From Gordionus sp. m RMFG-2023 (Eukaryota; Nematomorpha; Gordioida; Chordodea; Parachordodidae): a DNA stretch of 64,000 nt. The notes beneath the pieces are model-generated. The model made no database searches, had not been told where the DNA came from, and saw only the letters and a program-made list of their open reading frames with translations. The position numbers and the translations under genes are program-made. Of this stretch, positions 21,866 through 34,022 are shown one piece after another; position 1 is the stretch's first letter, and every line of letters starts with the position of its first letter. The stretch is from contig NC_088775.1 of NCBI RefSeq assembly GCF_954871325.1, positions 28,497,561 through 28,561,560 on the forward strand, in the 5' to 3' direction.

Positions 21866-23160
21866 CAGGTTATATTCTTAAGTAATATATTTATATTATA
21901 TAAATATATGCATTCTTTACCTGATTCAATTACATAAAAAATATTAAAGTAAAATAGATGAAGCGGCATTAAAGAAAAATTAATCTTTGATGTTTTTAAT
22001 ATTTTCTTAAAATGTATAAGTTATATTAAAAACTAAAATATTATTCATAAAATTATACAAAACAAATTACAAGACTGGAGTGGAAGAATTTTTAAATATT
22101 TTATACTTGTAACTTAAAAATAAGCACGTGAACTACCTAAGAGTTCTGGAGCCCACTTAAGTGGCTCAACGAGAGGATTTTCCAACAGGAGACAAAATGT
22201 ATATATAATATAAAATAAAATCTTTGTTGATATTGAAGACAGAAATATTCAATAATCAACTCAAACGATTGAAAGATGGCTGTTAGACCTAAAACATTTA
22301 AAAAGTAGGGACGGGCCGGCCCTGAATATATAAAGCTCGTACTATGTTTAAATATTTTTAAAAAAATCCTGGCCAGGTTTTTTTTTTCAAAGGAGCCGGG
22401 ACGAAATTTTTCTTTTTTAAATTCAAGCCATGCAAATGATACTTCTGCAGCTATCTGATAAAATAATTGATATTAAGACCACATTTAAAAATTCATAAAC
22501 AATACTTAATATTAATAAAAACCACCTTTAAAAATGTTTAATAAAAAAAATTAATTAATATTTACATAAATTCTATGAAAAAATAAAATGTTGAGTTAAT
22601 GAAGGATTAATTATCAAAATATCTTTAGGTTAAAAGAAAAAAATGATTTATTTTAATTTCTATACCTATAAAATATTAACATGTATAAAAAATAAATAAA
22701 AAATAAAATATATATGGGGTTTAATTTATTTACAAATTCCAAATTTGTCTGTTTTTTTCCATTTATAGCATGGGATAAGTATAAATAAAATTTACATTAT
22801 GCGATAAAAAACACAAATTCAATATTATAATAGATATAAAATATAAAAAATGAATCAGACTTTGCAAAAGTAATAATTCAAATTTCAAACAAGAGTTACA
22901 AATTAGTGATTAAATTTCCTCCATGCCTTCATTATTTTTATTTTTTTTAAGATTAACTTTATTTTTATTTATCATTAATAATTAATATAAAATAATAATT
23001 TTAAAAAATTATATTAGACGATAATAAATTTCAAAATAAAAAATATTACGAAAGAATGATTAAAAATGAATCAGACTAGGTAGAATATAGTTTTTTAATG
23101 CAGTTGTCAATAAACAAGTGAGCGACCTCAAAGTTCTGAAACAACTTCGGCTAGCCCATT
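21866..23160. other. AT-rich spacer with a GC-rich MITE remnant at about 22310-22455
   Basis: No gene is seen. A GC-rich patch (GGGACGGGCCGGCCC, later ATGCAAATGATACTTCTGCAG) is the same family as the end of the repeat near 63750 and is probably an old hAT MITE. The rest is low-complexity AT. Confidence 0.5.
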
Positions 23161-23164
23161 TATG

Positions 23165-23890
23165 TTGCCCATCGAGCTAGCTTGATTATGAATTTATTTT
23201 TTTACTCAAAACGTGGCGCTTCAAATGTCTCAATCACATATAAATAAATTTCGGCTCAAAATTGAACTCATCCTGAGCCGACTTGAGCCATCTCTGAGCC
23301 TGCCGACTCATATGTTTCAATGAGTTAGTTTAAGCCTGAGTCAATTTTCGACTCAAAAACTAGCTAAGTTTAGGGCTAAGACGGCTTGGCTCAGCCGTTT
23401 AACAACACCACAAATAAATAAATTTCTGCTCAAAAGTCGTCATGAGCCAACTCCCAAGCAGGCTTGAGCGAGTCGAATTTTCGACTCAAAATCTGGCTGA
23501 GTTTAGGGCTAAGCCGCCTTGGCTCAGCCATTTAACAACACTAATCTCAAATAAATAAATTTCGGCTCAAAAGACGGCTTGAGCCAACCCCTTAACCGGC
23601 TTGAGCGGACTCGAGCCAGCCGGCTAATAAGGCTCAAAAACTGATGAGTTTAGGGCTAAGCAGGCTTGGCTCAGCCGTTTAACAACACTAATCTCAAATA
23701 AATAAATTTCGGCTCAAAAATTGGCTTGAATCAACTCCTGGCTTGAACCAACTTCTGAGCCGGTTTGAGTCAACTCCTGAGCCTACTCGAACCAGCCGCC
23801 TCATATGGCTCAATGAACTGGCTTAAGCCTCAGTCGAATTTTTGACTCAAAATCTGGCTGCGTTTAGAGTTAAGCTGCCTGCGCATACCA
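23165..23890. repeat. Tandem hAT-end units, second cluster
   Basis: At least four more units of about 130-190 bp with the same landmarks (GGCTCAAAA, GAGCCGACTTGAGCC, CGACTCAAAA, AGTTTAGGGCTAAG, CCGTTTAACAACAC). The last unit loses similarity at about 23880. Units differ by small deletions and substitutions. Confidence 0.75.
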
Positions 23891-24616
23891 TTAATGCTTT
23901 AATATTTTATTATGTATATTTAAAAAATAAAATAGTAACAACATAAATTCTTTCCTTTTAAAGAAACTAGATATATTTTTTAAAACATTAATTATTTTGC
24001 CGAAGTCTCGAAATAGTTTTAAAAAATTAACAGCGTTATTGTAATAATATCATAAAATAATAGTGTTTAAAAAATTAAGTGACACAATTTTGTATACCTT
24101 ATAATAATAAAAAATTTATAATTTGAAATAGTTTAACGATATAAAGCATTTATTTTAAAGAAAACAAAATTGCTGGTGATATAATAATTAACGAGATAAA
24201 TATAACAAAAAATAGATATAATATTTTAGGCCTTTCTAAAATTATTAGCCCATTAATAAATAATTTCTATATTATAACGTAACTTTATAGTGAATCGTAA
24301 TACATAGTGCTAATAATGTTGGGGAAGGATGGATTAAGTTATTTATTTGATAATGAAATTGTAAATGCTCAATTAATGTTTTAGCATAAAATAAACACGT
24401 TTGATGGAATGGTGCAAAAAAAAAGTGAATAATTATTTTGTGAAGTAAGATTTTTTAAAGGTGAGAAAATAATAGAAGCAATGTCGCGTTAGTTTTTATA
24501 ATTTAATTTTTAAAAAACAAATACATTATAATATTATTAAAATAAAAAATAATTCATCTAATTATGTAATGTCTTCAAATGCCATTATCTAAATTCCAAG
24601 AATTTGCGCTAAGGTT
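23891..24616. other. AT-rich stretch downstream of the NDFIP-like gene
   Basis: Probable 3' region of the minus-strand NDFIP-like gene. No clear AATAAA on that strand close to the stop was identified, and no repeat family was recognised. Confidence 0.4.
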
Positions 24617-24678
24617 TTATAGGGCGAAAGGTCTTGATTGCAGATATTGAATGCAACCTTTGCAAAAGAGTAAAGCTC
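24617..24678 (-). CDS. NDFIP: NDFIP-like terminal exon
   Basis: Acceptor TTAG ends at 24679. Completing the glycine codon, the frame reads ALLFCKGCIQYLQSRPFAL and stops at 24619-24617. It corresponds to FLLFLRGFINYAKVRK of human NDFIP1, ending slightly earlier. Confidence 0.75.
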
Positions 24679-26614
24679 CTAATGTATAGTAAATTTTTTT
24701 AGTATTTTTAATAATCGTATGAAATCGTAAAATAATTTTAAAAAGATAAATCATTGATTATTAGTAAAATGAATAAATTTTAAGATTACCTAGTATTATA
24801 AGAAGCCACCACAACCAAATTTCAGCCGATGTGTAATTTAAAGAATGCTATTGATTTTTTTACCAATAAAATATGATTAATGAAGCCGAATGCAATATAG
24901 TAGCCTTATTATATCCTCATATTATGGGAAACGTATCTCGTTATTCATAAAAAGTGAAAACAAAAATTAATGGTTTAAGAAAAGGCCGCCAAAACAAATT
25001 GATATGGTAATTCTATGGTAAGATACAAGCATTACATGATATATTTTTATTATTTTATAGATTTCTTCACTCGAATATATGCTCCCATTATGGTTCTTAT
25101 ACAGTGAATCGATTCAACGTTTAAAATCGGGGTGTCGTAATGGTTCAGTTTCATTCCGATTTTATGTATAGTATATAAATAATAAGCTTATCTAGAAGCC
25201 GGACGTGAATTAACAATCCTCCATAGTATTTGCATTAAATATAATTTGGTCAATATATAATATTCATCATAATTAACCTGTGATAATTTCTGTTCGTTAT
25301 TTATATAAAAAAATTAATGAATTAAAACAGGGTGCTAACAGCACAGAAAAAAAGTTGAATATATTTTTATAAATTCCATATTTTTTTTATATTAAGCATT
25401 TTGATTATAGTTGGGTTATTACTATATTTTTAGCCGAAAAAGATCGTTTTGGCCTAGGGTTTTTTTTAGAAAGTTAATAGTTCAAATTTGAAAGAAACTA
25501 CTATAAATTAAAACGCCTTAATATTAAAGGATTTTATCCGATTTGAGCCGAAATTTAGCAAGTACCCAACTATAATTCGAATGGGCAAATCGTTAATATG
25601 GCAATATTTTTTATATAAAACTGGAGGACATAACATTTACAATTAAAGTAGTGCAAAAGCAATTTAAGCGGAGGGCGTTAAGATCCAAATATCGGTTGGT
25701 ACTAGTGTTGTTAAAAAGCCCGATTCGGGTCAATTTTAAAAAACGGCCTGATTAAAATTATACCCTAAATAACATTATGTAAGCCTAAAGATTTTAATCT
25801 ATTTGCCAAATCTCTATATTTACATAATATTATTTTAGCTAAAATCTTAATTTGGCAGTTTTGAAAAATCGACCTAAATCGAGCTTTTTAACAATACTAG
25901 TGAGTACTAGTGCATGAAATTTAAAAAAGAATCCTGATGATTTGAAAAATATGGTCAGTATAAATCAATACTGTATTTTTTGTATTGTGTTCATAAAACA
26001 GATATTAATTAGGAATTTAGTGGCCATTTGATAAAGTAATAAATTTTAGGATTATTATTTCACTTATTTAATATTAGATCAATAGGAAATGAGTTCATCT
26101 ATGGGGGAAAAGATTAGGAATATACCATTAATCTTTATATTTTAACAAAAATTTCATTTTTTTCTTATTTTATAAAGACACGAATTTTGTATTATTAGAT
26201 AAAAGGTTTTAAATTAATTCTTTTTTCTTCTTCAAATTAAAGCAGTATGCAATATTTAAAATGACTCTTCAGTTATAGATAGGGTGAAGGTGTAACTATA
26301 TAAATAGTAAAAAATGATTACATAATTTGCAATAATTTATCTTTTTTTATAAATTATAAAAAATATTTTTTTATCAAATTATATTCTTTTTTAAAGTTAT
26401 TTAAAAATAAGACATCTATTAAATAATCTGATATTATTTAGAAATAAAGTTATGAACGAAATATAATAAAATAAAACAATTTCGAAAACTTTGACAATGA
26501 ATGTCCATTTGATGATAGACAAACCGAACCCCGAGAGAGCTCCGCATCTTCCGGCAATCGTCTGGGATACGCATATCGCGAACAAAAACCCGATCCAGTT
26601 GAAAATAAAGGCGA
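24617..26614 (-). CDS. NDFIP: NDFIP-like Nedd4-family-interacting membrane protein, C-terminal part in three exons
   Basis: NDFIP proteins are three-pass membrane adaptors of Golgi and endosomes that recruit and activate HECT ligases of the Nedd4 family. Three minus-strand exons (26614-26490, 24847-24790, 24678-24617) join in phase. They encode AFIFNWIGFLFAICV, then AGRCGALSGFGLSIIKWTFIVK, then AEIWLWWLLIILG, then ALLFCKGCIQYLQSR and a TAA stop. Human NDFIP1 has FNWIGFF, AAGRYGAISGFGLSLIKW, YWLWWVFLVLG and FLLFLRGFINYAK in the same order and spacing. The N-terminal cytosolic part with its PPxY motifs should lie above 26616 but was not found. Intron 1 (1642 bp) carries a hAT MITE; intron 2 is 111 bp. 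The donor after 26490 is weak (GTTTTC). Confidence 0.8.
24790..24847 (-). CDS. NDFIP: NDFIP-like exon: WLWW segment
   Basis: Acceptor ATAG ends at 24848. Phase 0 gives HSLNYTSAEIWLWWLLIIL plus one base, then donor GTAATC. The tryptophan cluster matches YWLWWVF of NDFIP1. Confidence 0.78.
25703..25899. mobile_element. hAT MITE (197 bp) in an NDFIP-like intron
   Basis: Ends TAGTGTTGTTAAAAAGC and GCTTTTTAACAATACTA, flanked by GTTGGTAC and GTGAGTAC (6 of 8 bases). It belongs to the TAGTGTTGTTAAACGGC group. No coding capacity. Confidence 0.8.
25900..26489. other. Intron of the NDFIP-like gene
   Basis: AT-rich intron sequence between the MITE and the upstream exon. No further feature is seen. Confidence 0.5.
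26490..26614 (-). CDS. NDFIP: NDFIP-like exon: first two membrane segments
   Basis: The acceptor AG is at 26616-26615. The exon starts two bases into a codon and encodes the hydrophobic FNWIGFLFAICV and the conserved AGRCGALSGFGLSIIKW loop/helix. It is much richer in GC than its surroundings. Two overlapping frames on the same strand are not genes. Confidence 0.82.
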
Positions 26615-26616
26615 CT

Positions 26617-27530
26617 TTATTTTTAAAAAAATAAAATTTAATTTTGTAACCATTGAATGAATATTTGGTTTTGTAGTGTAGTTTTGAAGATTTCTTAGGT
26701 TTAATAATTAGATCTTATAATTTCGATACCCTTAAAATATGAATGTACAACTAATAATTTACCATATTTCTAATGTCATCTTAATATTTTTTATAAGTAC
26801 TTAAGAATTTTCGTCGTAGTTTATATCAAAAAAAAAGAATTAATTCCAATTATGTAAAAACATTTTTTCTCGTCGTTGCTTATCAAAAAAACAAAAAAAT
26901 TAATTAATGATCATTATTACTTAATTTTCACATATTTATATACTAAAAGAGGGTTGACAACAACTATTGTTATCATATAAAAAAGCGATTCAATAAAGTA
27001 TTATTATCAAGATTTTATACATAATGGTCATCCTTAAATCCTTGGACCAATTTCAAGTGAAGAAAATATCATAACTAGGTTTTATAAATTGTAATGTGTT
27101 AAAAAAAGGTACAGAACAATGATATACACAAAAACAAAAGGGATAATTAATGGACAACGTGTTTTCTTTAAAAACACAACATGGGGGGGGGGGCTCCCTG
27201 GCTACGCCTATGATCTTGGAATATTTCTAGACATGACGCAACAATATTCTAATTTTTAAAATTTTTGAGAATTTCCACATATATTATAAAATCAAATGCA
27301 AAGCAGAAACACGATTTATACACAACATTACATGGGCTGTTCTCCGAAAATTTTTTTTATTTATACGACCTGACGACCCGCGATTAGGTAATTATAAATC
27401 TGCTATAATTCGGAGGTGCGGCGGGTGCCGTCACGGTTATGTAACGATCCAATAAGAGACAGCGGTTACCTTACAATGTAGTGCCGCTGGTACTTACACT
27501 ATTTTTGTAGTGTTTAATACAATTACCAAA
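26617..27530. other. AT-rich stretch with a solo hAT end and a GC-rich patch
   Basis: A G-run followed by CTCCCTGGCTACGCCTATG at about 27183-27212 looks like one end of a CAGGCGTAGCC-type hAT element without a recognised partner. The part from 27360 to 27530 is unusually GC-rich and may be the promoter or leader of the exon that follows. Confidence 0.4.
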
Positions 27531-27661
27531 ATGCCCGCAAAATCTGGTATTCCTGTCACCTTCTCCGAAAATCCCGAACCATCGAACTCAGTCGATCCCT
27601 CCCCCTCCTTGAAGATAGTACTGCCTAAGGTCACTGTCCCAAATACTTCACCCCCCCCCCC
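27531..27661 (+). CDS. Possible first exon of an unrecognised gene
   Basis: ATG at 27531 opens a frame MPAKSGIPVTFSENPEP that continues through SLKIVLPKVTVPNTSPPP to a poly-C run followed by GTAATA, a usable donor. Base composition is far above the local background and codon use looks real. No homologue is recognised and no second exon was found. The minus strand is also open here, so the strand is uncertain. Confidence 0.35.
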
Positions 27662-28669
27662 GTAATACAATACTAGCTAATAAACTCCCGACTCTCTCCC
27701 AAAAATGTATACAATATTTCACCATAAAGGATAATTCGAAAGAAAAATATTAATATTGTTTTAAAAAGAATGGTTATAATTCAATTTTTATTTATAAAAA
27801 AAGTGCAAAATCATTAAAAAATGTAACATTGCTAAAGGACTCCAATAAGTGATCTTAAAGATCTCCAATAAAACAATGTGGGGGGGGGGGGGGGTGGCAA
27901 CCTAATAATGCAACTTCTTAGAAAAATACATTAATTATTCTAATTTCATTTTTTATAATATTATATTTTTTGTAAAACAATTAAATTATTGTTATTGTAT
28001 TGATACATTTATATAAAATATTTTTGACATATTAATACTTGTCATTTAGAAATAAAAATTATTATAAATTAAATATTAATATTAAATATATAAAATTCTT
28101 TCGAATAATTAGAATAGAACTTTATTTATAATTATAATATCGAATAATGCTTCATTCGTATTCATAAAATGGACCCAATAAAGTAGTCAATTCGATTTTA
28201 CGATCAGCATGGACAGAGGAAATCATAGATGTAATACGAAAATATGGCATCAATGACTTCCAAGTACCCAAGGGAATGCTATGGGATGATAGAACTAAAT
28301 GTTTTAAAAGATGAAATTGACCAAGTTAGTTAAATTATTAACCTCACCAAAATGAAAAAAAAAACTAGTTGAATAATGACTGCTGTTGCACTTGTGCAGA
28401 CACAAAATTAACTTGCAAGTATATGTCAAAGACGTGTATTGAAAGAAAATAAAAGTTATTTATAATTTATTAAAATGTTGAAGTTGTAATCATATTAATG
28501 GCAATTATATGAAATTATTATTGATAGTATGTAAATTTTAGTGTTTAAAGTTAGTAAGATAGTTATATCGAAAATCTAATAATTAAGAAAAGAAAAATTT
28601 TATGCTTACTTTATATTTTGCTTTTATATTTTTAGTTTTATTTATTTTGTTTTATAATTGATTATTAAA
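27662..28669. other. AT-rich stretch with a 15-G run and an unassigned open piece
   Basis: A run of about 15 G at 27880-27894 resembles the G-tracts inside CAGTGGCGTA hAT ends. From about 28186 to 28315 a plus-strand frame reads SAWTEEIIDVIRKYGIN and QVPKGMLWDDR, and about 28378 gives a cysteine-rich NDCCCTCADTKLTCK. These look like decayed coding sequence of unknown origin. Confidence 0.35.
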
Positions 28670-29486
28670 TAGTGAAGGTCAACGGTTCGGTCCTATCGGT
28701 CTTAGACCGGGACTGGACCGATCTTTTTTTAAGGACCGTGGTCCGGACCGGTCTTTTTATTTTTACGGTCTAGACCGCGGTCCGGACCGGCCTTTTATTT
28801 TTATTAAAGTTTGCTTTATTATTCAATTAATATTATTTTTTTGTATATTTTATTTTATGATATTTTTCTAGATGAGTTATTTTAAATTTTGTTAATTTTT
28901 ATTTACAATATGAAAACCATAATTTGTCCAAGAAACATTTTACTTATATTCACAATAAAAAACATAGAGTATGTGTTCACTGCAGTACCAAATTTAATGT
29001 ATCGTCAGCAACAAATAACAAAATAATTGTTTATAATTTTTTAAGCAATAATGAAATCAAAATAAGCAGTATTATTATTAAATATTTTGGTTATTATTTA
29101 TATAGTTCTATTTTTTCTTAAGAAACTGTCTGAATAATTCATTGTCAAAATAACTTAACCTTATTCTTAATAAAATAATTAGGTACAAAAACACAATCTA
29201 CTCTTAATTTTAATATGCCATCCACAAGCACAAAATCACTTTCTTCAATACCATTGGATAAATTTTATTGTTTATATAATGCTTTTATATTTAATAAAAT
29301 GATAAAAGAAATTAAATTAGGTTAAAAAAAATATGTTTTTTAAACAAATAAAAAGACCGGTCCAGGACCGGTCTTTTTATTTAGCACTACGGTCTGGATC
29401 GATCTTTTTCTTAAGGTCCGTGGTCCGGTCCGTGGTCCGGTCCGAGGATATCGGTATAGTCCGGACCAAAGACCGGACCTTCACTA
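28670..29486 (+). mobile_element. hAT element with GGTCCGG-rich ends, TSD TTATTAA
   Basis: Termini TAGTGAAGGTC and GGACCTTCACTA are flanked by TTATTAAA and TTATTAAG (7 of 8). Subterminal GGTCCGGACC and AGACCGG motifs are repeated on both sides. The inside keeps a BED-type finger fragment (CVHCSTKFNVSSATNN, from 28924) and little else, so it is a deleted relative of the longer 31487-42288 element. Confidence 0.85.
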
Positions 29487-30547
29487 TTATTAAGTAACTA
29501 TTTATTTTAATAAATTAATTTGCTCTTCAATTCATGATCTTAATAATTATTAATTAAATTCGGAGTGAGGATAAATTATTCTCTCATTTAATTCGGATTT
29601 TATAGTATATAACAACAGGCTTAGTTATTTTATTATAAGTATGGTAACCCCTCTCCTTCTAGAATCTGCAACAATAAACATAGACAAAAAAACTGGTGAG
29701 GAAGGGCAAAATTAGCTATAATAATGTTCTTATTTTTATTAATTTTTTTTTAACATTATTTGTTTTTGAGATATAATGTTGATTCGTCATGAATTAATAA
29801 AATAATGCTTTTTAACAGGGCTTCCCCTTAGAGCCCAGAAAATATTTTCGGCAATTTTATTAATTAATTTTTTCAAGGCTGAACCCCTACTCATTTAGGC
29901 CCTGATATTTTTATTCTAAAAATATAAATTAAGCGCATTTTTCATAAAGTTAAAAAATAAAGATTAAATGTTTTAATTAATAGTAACTAATTTGAAATAC
30001 TCGTCCTCTAGTCGACTCAAGTTGACGACTCGATACTCCTAATCCCAGAAAATTTTAATTATTACATTTTATTTTTTTTAATAAAAGATGCAAAACCAAC
30101 AATCTCTATTATATTTTTTCAAATATTCCTTTATTTAATACGCCCAAGCATATTTTTTTTTATTTAAGCCGAGATCGGGCTGACTTGCAGGACACTAATT
30201 CCACTCTCTATTTATAAATGTTCCGGTTAGGTTTAGTGATTTATTAATTACTCGTTATTTTAAGACCTGTTATACTCGTAAAAAGTAGAAAAAATGGGCA
30301 TATTTTTTTGTAATACCCCTTTGCTTTCCACCTTACATCAATATATACGGGAAAAAAAAATTGATCAAAAATTTAATATTTTTTTAAAAATTTACATAAC
30401 AAATATTATTTTTGCCCATCTATTATTATTTTTCTTCTTCCATGTTCGTGGTTTTCTAGGTTTAACCAAATAAACCAGTTTTCCCCTCTTACCCTCCTCC
30501 ATTTTTTACAACGATGAGCTTCGTTATTTGTATAATTCATTTTTCTC
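29487..30547. other. AT-rich intergenic stretch
   Basis: Mostly low-complexity AT. A patch near 29818-29905 (CAGGGCTTCCCC and AGGCCCTG) could be a small hAT remnant, without matching flanks. Confidence 0.35.
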
Positions 30548-30680
30548 ATGCCATCTATTAAATCCCCGTCATCTTCAAGGTACATTTCTTTGCCCGATCA
30601 TCTTTCGTTCAACATTCCTAAATCACCTCAGTCTATTTCTTCTTCAAAAATCGTGTTACCCTCGTTGCTCACGATTATCG
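30548..30680 (+). CDS. Possible first exon of an unrecognised gene
   Basis: ATG at 30548 opens MPSIKSPSSSRYISLPDHL and continues through SPQSISSSKIVLPSLLTIIG to a GTAGGA donor at 30681. It is serine/proline-rich with higher GC than its surroundings. The KIVLP string also occurs in the exon at 27531, perhaps by chance. No family and no downstream exon recognised. Confidence 0.3.
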
Positions 30681-30935
30681 GTAGGAATTGAGATTTATCA
30701 TTATATCACAGCACTTATAATTCCTTAATGTGCTATAATAGTTCATGTATGATCTGACTTTGTGGATGGCGTTATTTGTGGGTGGAATAACTTATCTTGA
30801 AAGGTATTTACACCAAACATGAAGATGCTTGCGCAAGTATCTATCTCTCCTTCAATATTTAAACTGTTAATTTCTGCTACCATTTTAATGTATTTTTCGT
30901 CCATTGGATCGATTATTAAATGGTTAATTTTGATC

Positions 30936-31380
30936 TAGAGATGGGCGGGTTTTAGCTAAAAATCCCTCCCACTAGTTATTTTAAAATTTTTAACTCGCCC
31001 CCGCTCACTTATAATTTTTTTAAAATTTAAACTCTCGCCCGCCAGCCCATTTATCTACAAATTTTGTTTAACCAGCCAGCCCGCCTAATGTTTAAAAATT
31101 ATTTTAATGGCTTAATTGGTCTTTATTTATTTATTTATTTTTTTAATGTATTTTTAATTAAACATGTATAATATGAAATATTATGAAATAAAACTAATAT
31201 TTTTAATGAATCGAAGTCTGTTCTGCTCATTTCGCCTGAAAAAATATTTAAAAAATCACCTGCCAATGCCCGCCAGTTTAAAAAATTTTTAACACCCCCC
31301 CCCTCCAATTTTGAAATCCTGACCACACCCGCCCAAGGTATGGGCGGATGGGCTAAAAATTCGCCCATTGCAGACCTCTA
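30936..31380. mobile_element. hAT MITE, TAGAGATGGGCGGG type
   Basis: 445 bp with ends TAGAGATGGGCGGG and CGCCCATTGCAGACCTCTA, flanked by TTTTGATC and ATTTGGTC (6 of 8). It is GC-rich near the ends and has no coding capacity; the minus-strand open frame across it is incidental. Confidence 0.8.
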
Positions 31381-33676
31381 ATTTGGTCTCCTTTTCGATT
31401 TTTTTATCTAGGCAAACGAATCGCTGGTCTGGTTATGATTTTAAGTGGTTTATCCATATTTTGAAAATAATTGGGATGGGAATTGGTTGTCAGTTGTCGC
31501 TGCCCGGTCTATCGGTTTTAGACCGGGAACGAACCGATCTTTTTTAAGGACCACAGTCAGGACCGGTCTTCTATTAATTAAGTTTGCTTTACTATTCAAT
31601 TAATATAATTTTTTATATAATTTATGTTATTTTTCTAAAGGAGTTATTTTAGATTTTGTTCATTTTTATTTTACAATATGAAAATTATAAGTTTCTCCAA
31701 GAAACATTTTACTTATAGTCCCAATAAAAAAACATATATGTGTTCACTTCCGGACCAAATTTAATGTATCGTCAGCAACAAGTAACAAAATAATTGTTTA
31801 TGAATTTTTCTGAGCAATAAATTAATCAAAATAAGAGTTATTGATATTATTAAAATATTTTGATCATTATTTATATAATTCTATTTTTTCTTAAGAAACT
31901 GCCTGAATAATTCATTGTCAAAATAATTTAACCTTATTCTTAATAAAATAATTAGGTACCTTAAGCTGACATCTGATAAAACATAAAATATATACTTGTA
32001 ATGATGAAAAAGAAAATAGCTCAAAAACACAATCTACTCTTAATTTCAATATGACCTCCACAAGCACAACATGACTTACCTCAATACCATTGAATAAATT
32101 TTAAACTGAAATGAACTGTCTGCCAATGAAGACATTTGAAAGTCAGGTCTTCATAATTTATTCAAATAATTAAACTCAATAGCTACAATCTGGACTAAAA
32201 ACAAAGTTAAAATTTTTTATATAGCTAATTTTGGGAAATTAAGAAATTCATTAAAAATATTTTAAATAACAATTCTTTAATAAGTTTTACCATAGATATG
32301 TGGAGCAGTATAAATTAAATTCCATTCATAGCCCTAACTGTACACTATATTGATTCTTCATTTATATTAAAAAATACATAACTTGATATAAACCATATCC
32401 CATTTCCTCATAATTCTGAAGAAATATCCTTAGTTATAAAAGAAGTAATTGATGTATATCAATTGGAGAATATACTGGCCTGCACTACAGTTAATGTCAA
32501 TAACATCTTAAAAAGCAGGGATATTTTGCAGAATATAACAAAAATTTAAAGGCTTCAGGCGTTGTGCCTATATTCTTAATCTAATATCTCAGAAAAGTTT
32601 ATCATTCATTACAATTATCCTAGAAAAATTGTGAGACATAGCCTTTTCTATAAATGAATCGTCCAAAATAAATCAAGCATTTGTACATATATGTGAAAAT
32701 AAGTATATTACAAAATTTAAAATCCTTTCTGATATCCCTATCAGATGGAATAGCTCCTATTTAATAATGATTATAATTTATGAGGTATTTACATTTTTAT
32801 CCAATTATTTTTAAAATAAATTTAATTTTTTAGAACATGGATGCTATAGAACAAGTAATTTTTTGAATTACAAACAGTGGCGTAGCCAGAATTTTCTCAT
32901 GAAGAGCGAGGGGGGGGGCGGGGGTTAAAAAAATTATCCCTCCCATTTTTATGAACTTGCTTATATCTTAGGCTATGTTAACTTTATTAAATATTTGCAT
33001 ATAATAAAATTGTAGAGTATTTCAATTATAGATTTTATTTATTAGCATAAATAACATTCCTTTATTTAATCATGTATTTATTTTTATTATTTAATATAAA
33101 TTTCAAAATGGAGATATTTTATACAGATTATAATTTTAAAAATTTTATTGTATAAAAACTCAAAAAAATGTATTTATAAATAAAATATAAGCAGTGGCGT
33201 AACCAGGATTGATCCATGAAGGGGGGGGGGGGGGGTTTAAAAATTTTTGGGAGGCTTCGCCCCCAAACCATATTTTAAAAATTTTCCAATATTTTGTGCT
33301 TTATTAGTGTCTAACCACTATAGTAGCCAGCATAGATGAAAAAAAATATTAGTAACAAAATTTTGGCCAAATTTATGATTAATACGCGACTGAAAGCATT
33401 ATTCTGAAAATTTTATCAATGTTTAGTCAATTGTAACTTAATTCAATCCATTCGGTGTAGAAAGAAGATCGCCCCCCCCAACCTTTTATTTTTTATGACA
33501 CTCAATATATCTTATTCTATGTTAAAAATAATTATTTTAATTAAATTTTTGTATATAACAAAATTTTGCAGAGAATTTCATTATAGATTTTATTTATTAT
33601 TAAAAATAAATAATACCCCTTTATTTAACTATGTATTATTTTAATGATAACAAATGAGTTTATTAATAATTCTTAT

Positions 33677-34022
33677 TAGAGATCTGCAAAAGTAAAAAAA
33701 TCGGGTTCGAGCCTAATATTTTTTAAAAAAATTCGGGTCGGGTTGGATCGGGCCTTGGAATTTTTTTTAAAATATATCTAAATATATCAATTTTATGATT
33801 TTTTATGTAAAATAAAAATATTTGATTATATTTATAAAAATTAGACGCCATGTAACATATATCTTTTATTTTGAGTAATTATAAAAATGAATTTCTATAT
33901 TTAAATAAATTCAGGCCAGGCCGACAAAACTTTTTTAAAAAAATTTAGGGTTCGGGCCGGCAAAACATTTTTAAAATAATTTCGGGCCGGGCTTGAAAAA
34001 TTAGGCCCGATACAGATCACTA
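33677..34022. mobile_element. hAT MITE, TAGAGATCTGCA type, TSD ATTCTTAT
   Basis: 346 bp with ends TAGAGATCTGC and CAGATCACTA, flanked by the perfect repeat ATTCTTAT. GC-rich blocks (TCGGGTCGGGTTGGATCGGG and GGGCCGGGC) alternate with AT. It is the innermost level of a four-level nest. Confidence 0.88.

Noticed and set aside
22310-22455. GC-rich patch as a CpG island or promoter
   Set aside because: Its sequence recurs near 63750 with the same CTTCTGCAG end, so it is a repeat family.
18865-23889. A larger element from 18873 to about 23881 bounded by GCTTGCGC and GCCTGCGC
   Set aside because: A 7/8 match exists, but no proper terminal sequence lies next to the right copy, which is just a diverged part of the tandem unit. 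Treated as coincidence.
26450-26653. Second minus-strand frame overlapping the NDFIP-like exon
   Set aside because: It covers the same bases in another frame, runs into intron sequence and has no homology.
27383-27475. Minus-strand frame with a PPNY motif (VTAPAAPPNYSRF), considered as the missing NDFIP exon
   Set aside because: It is on the right strand and side and PPxY is the expected motif, but the frame ends in a stop with no GT donor before it, and residues around it do not match NDFIP. Chance is more likely.
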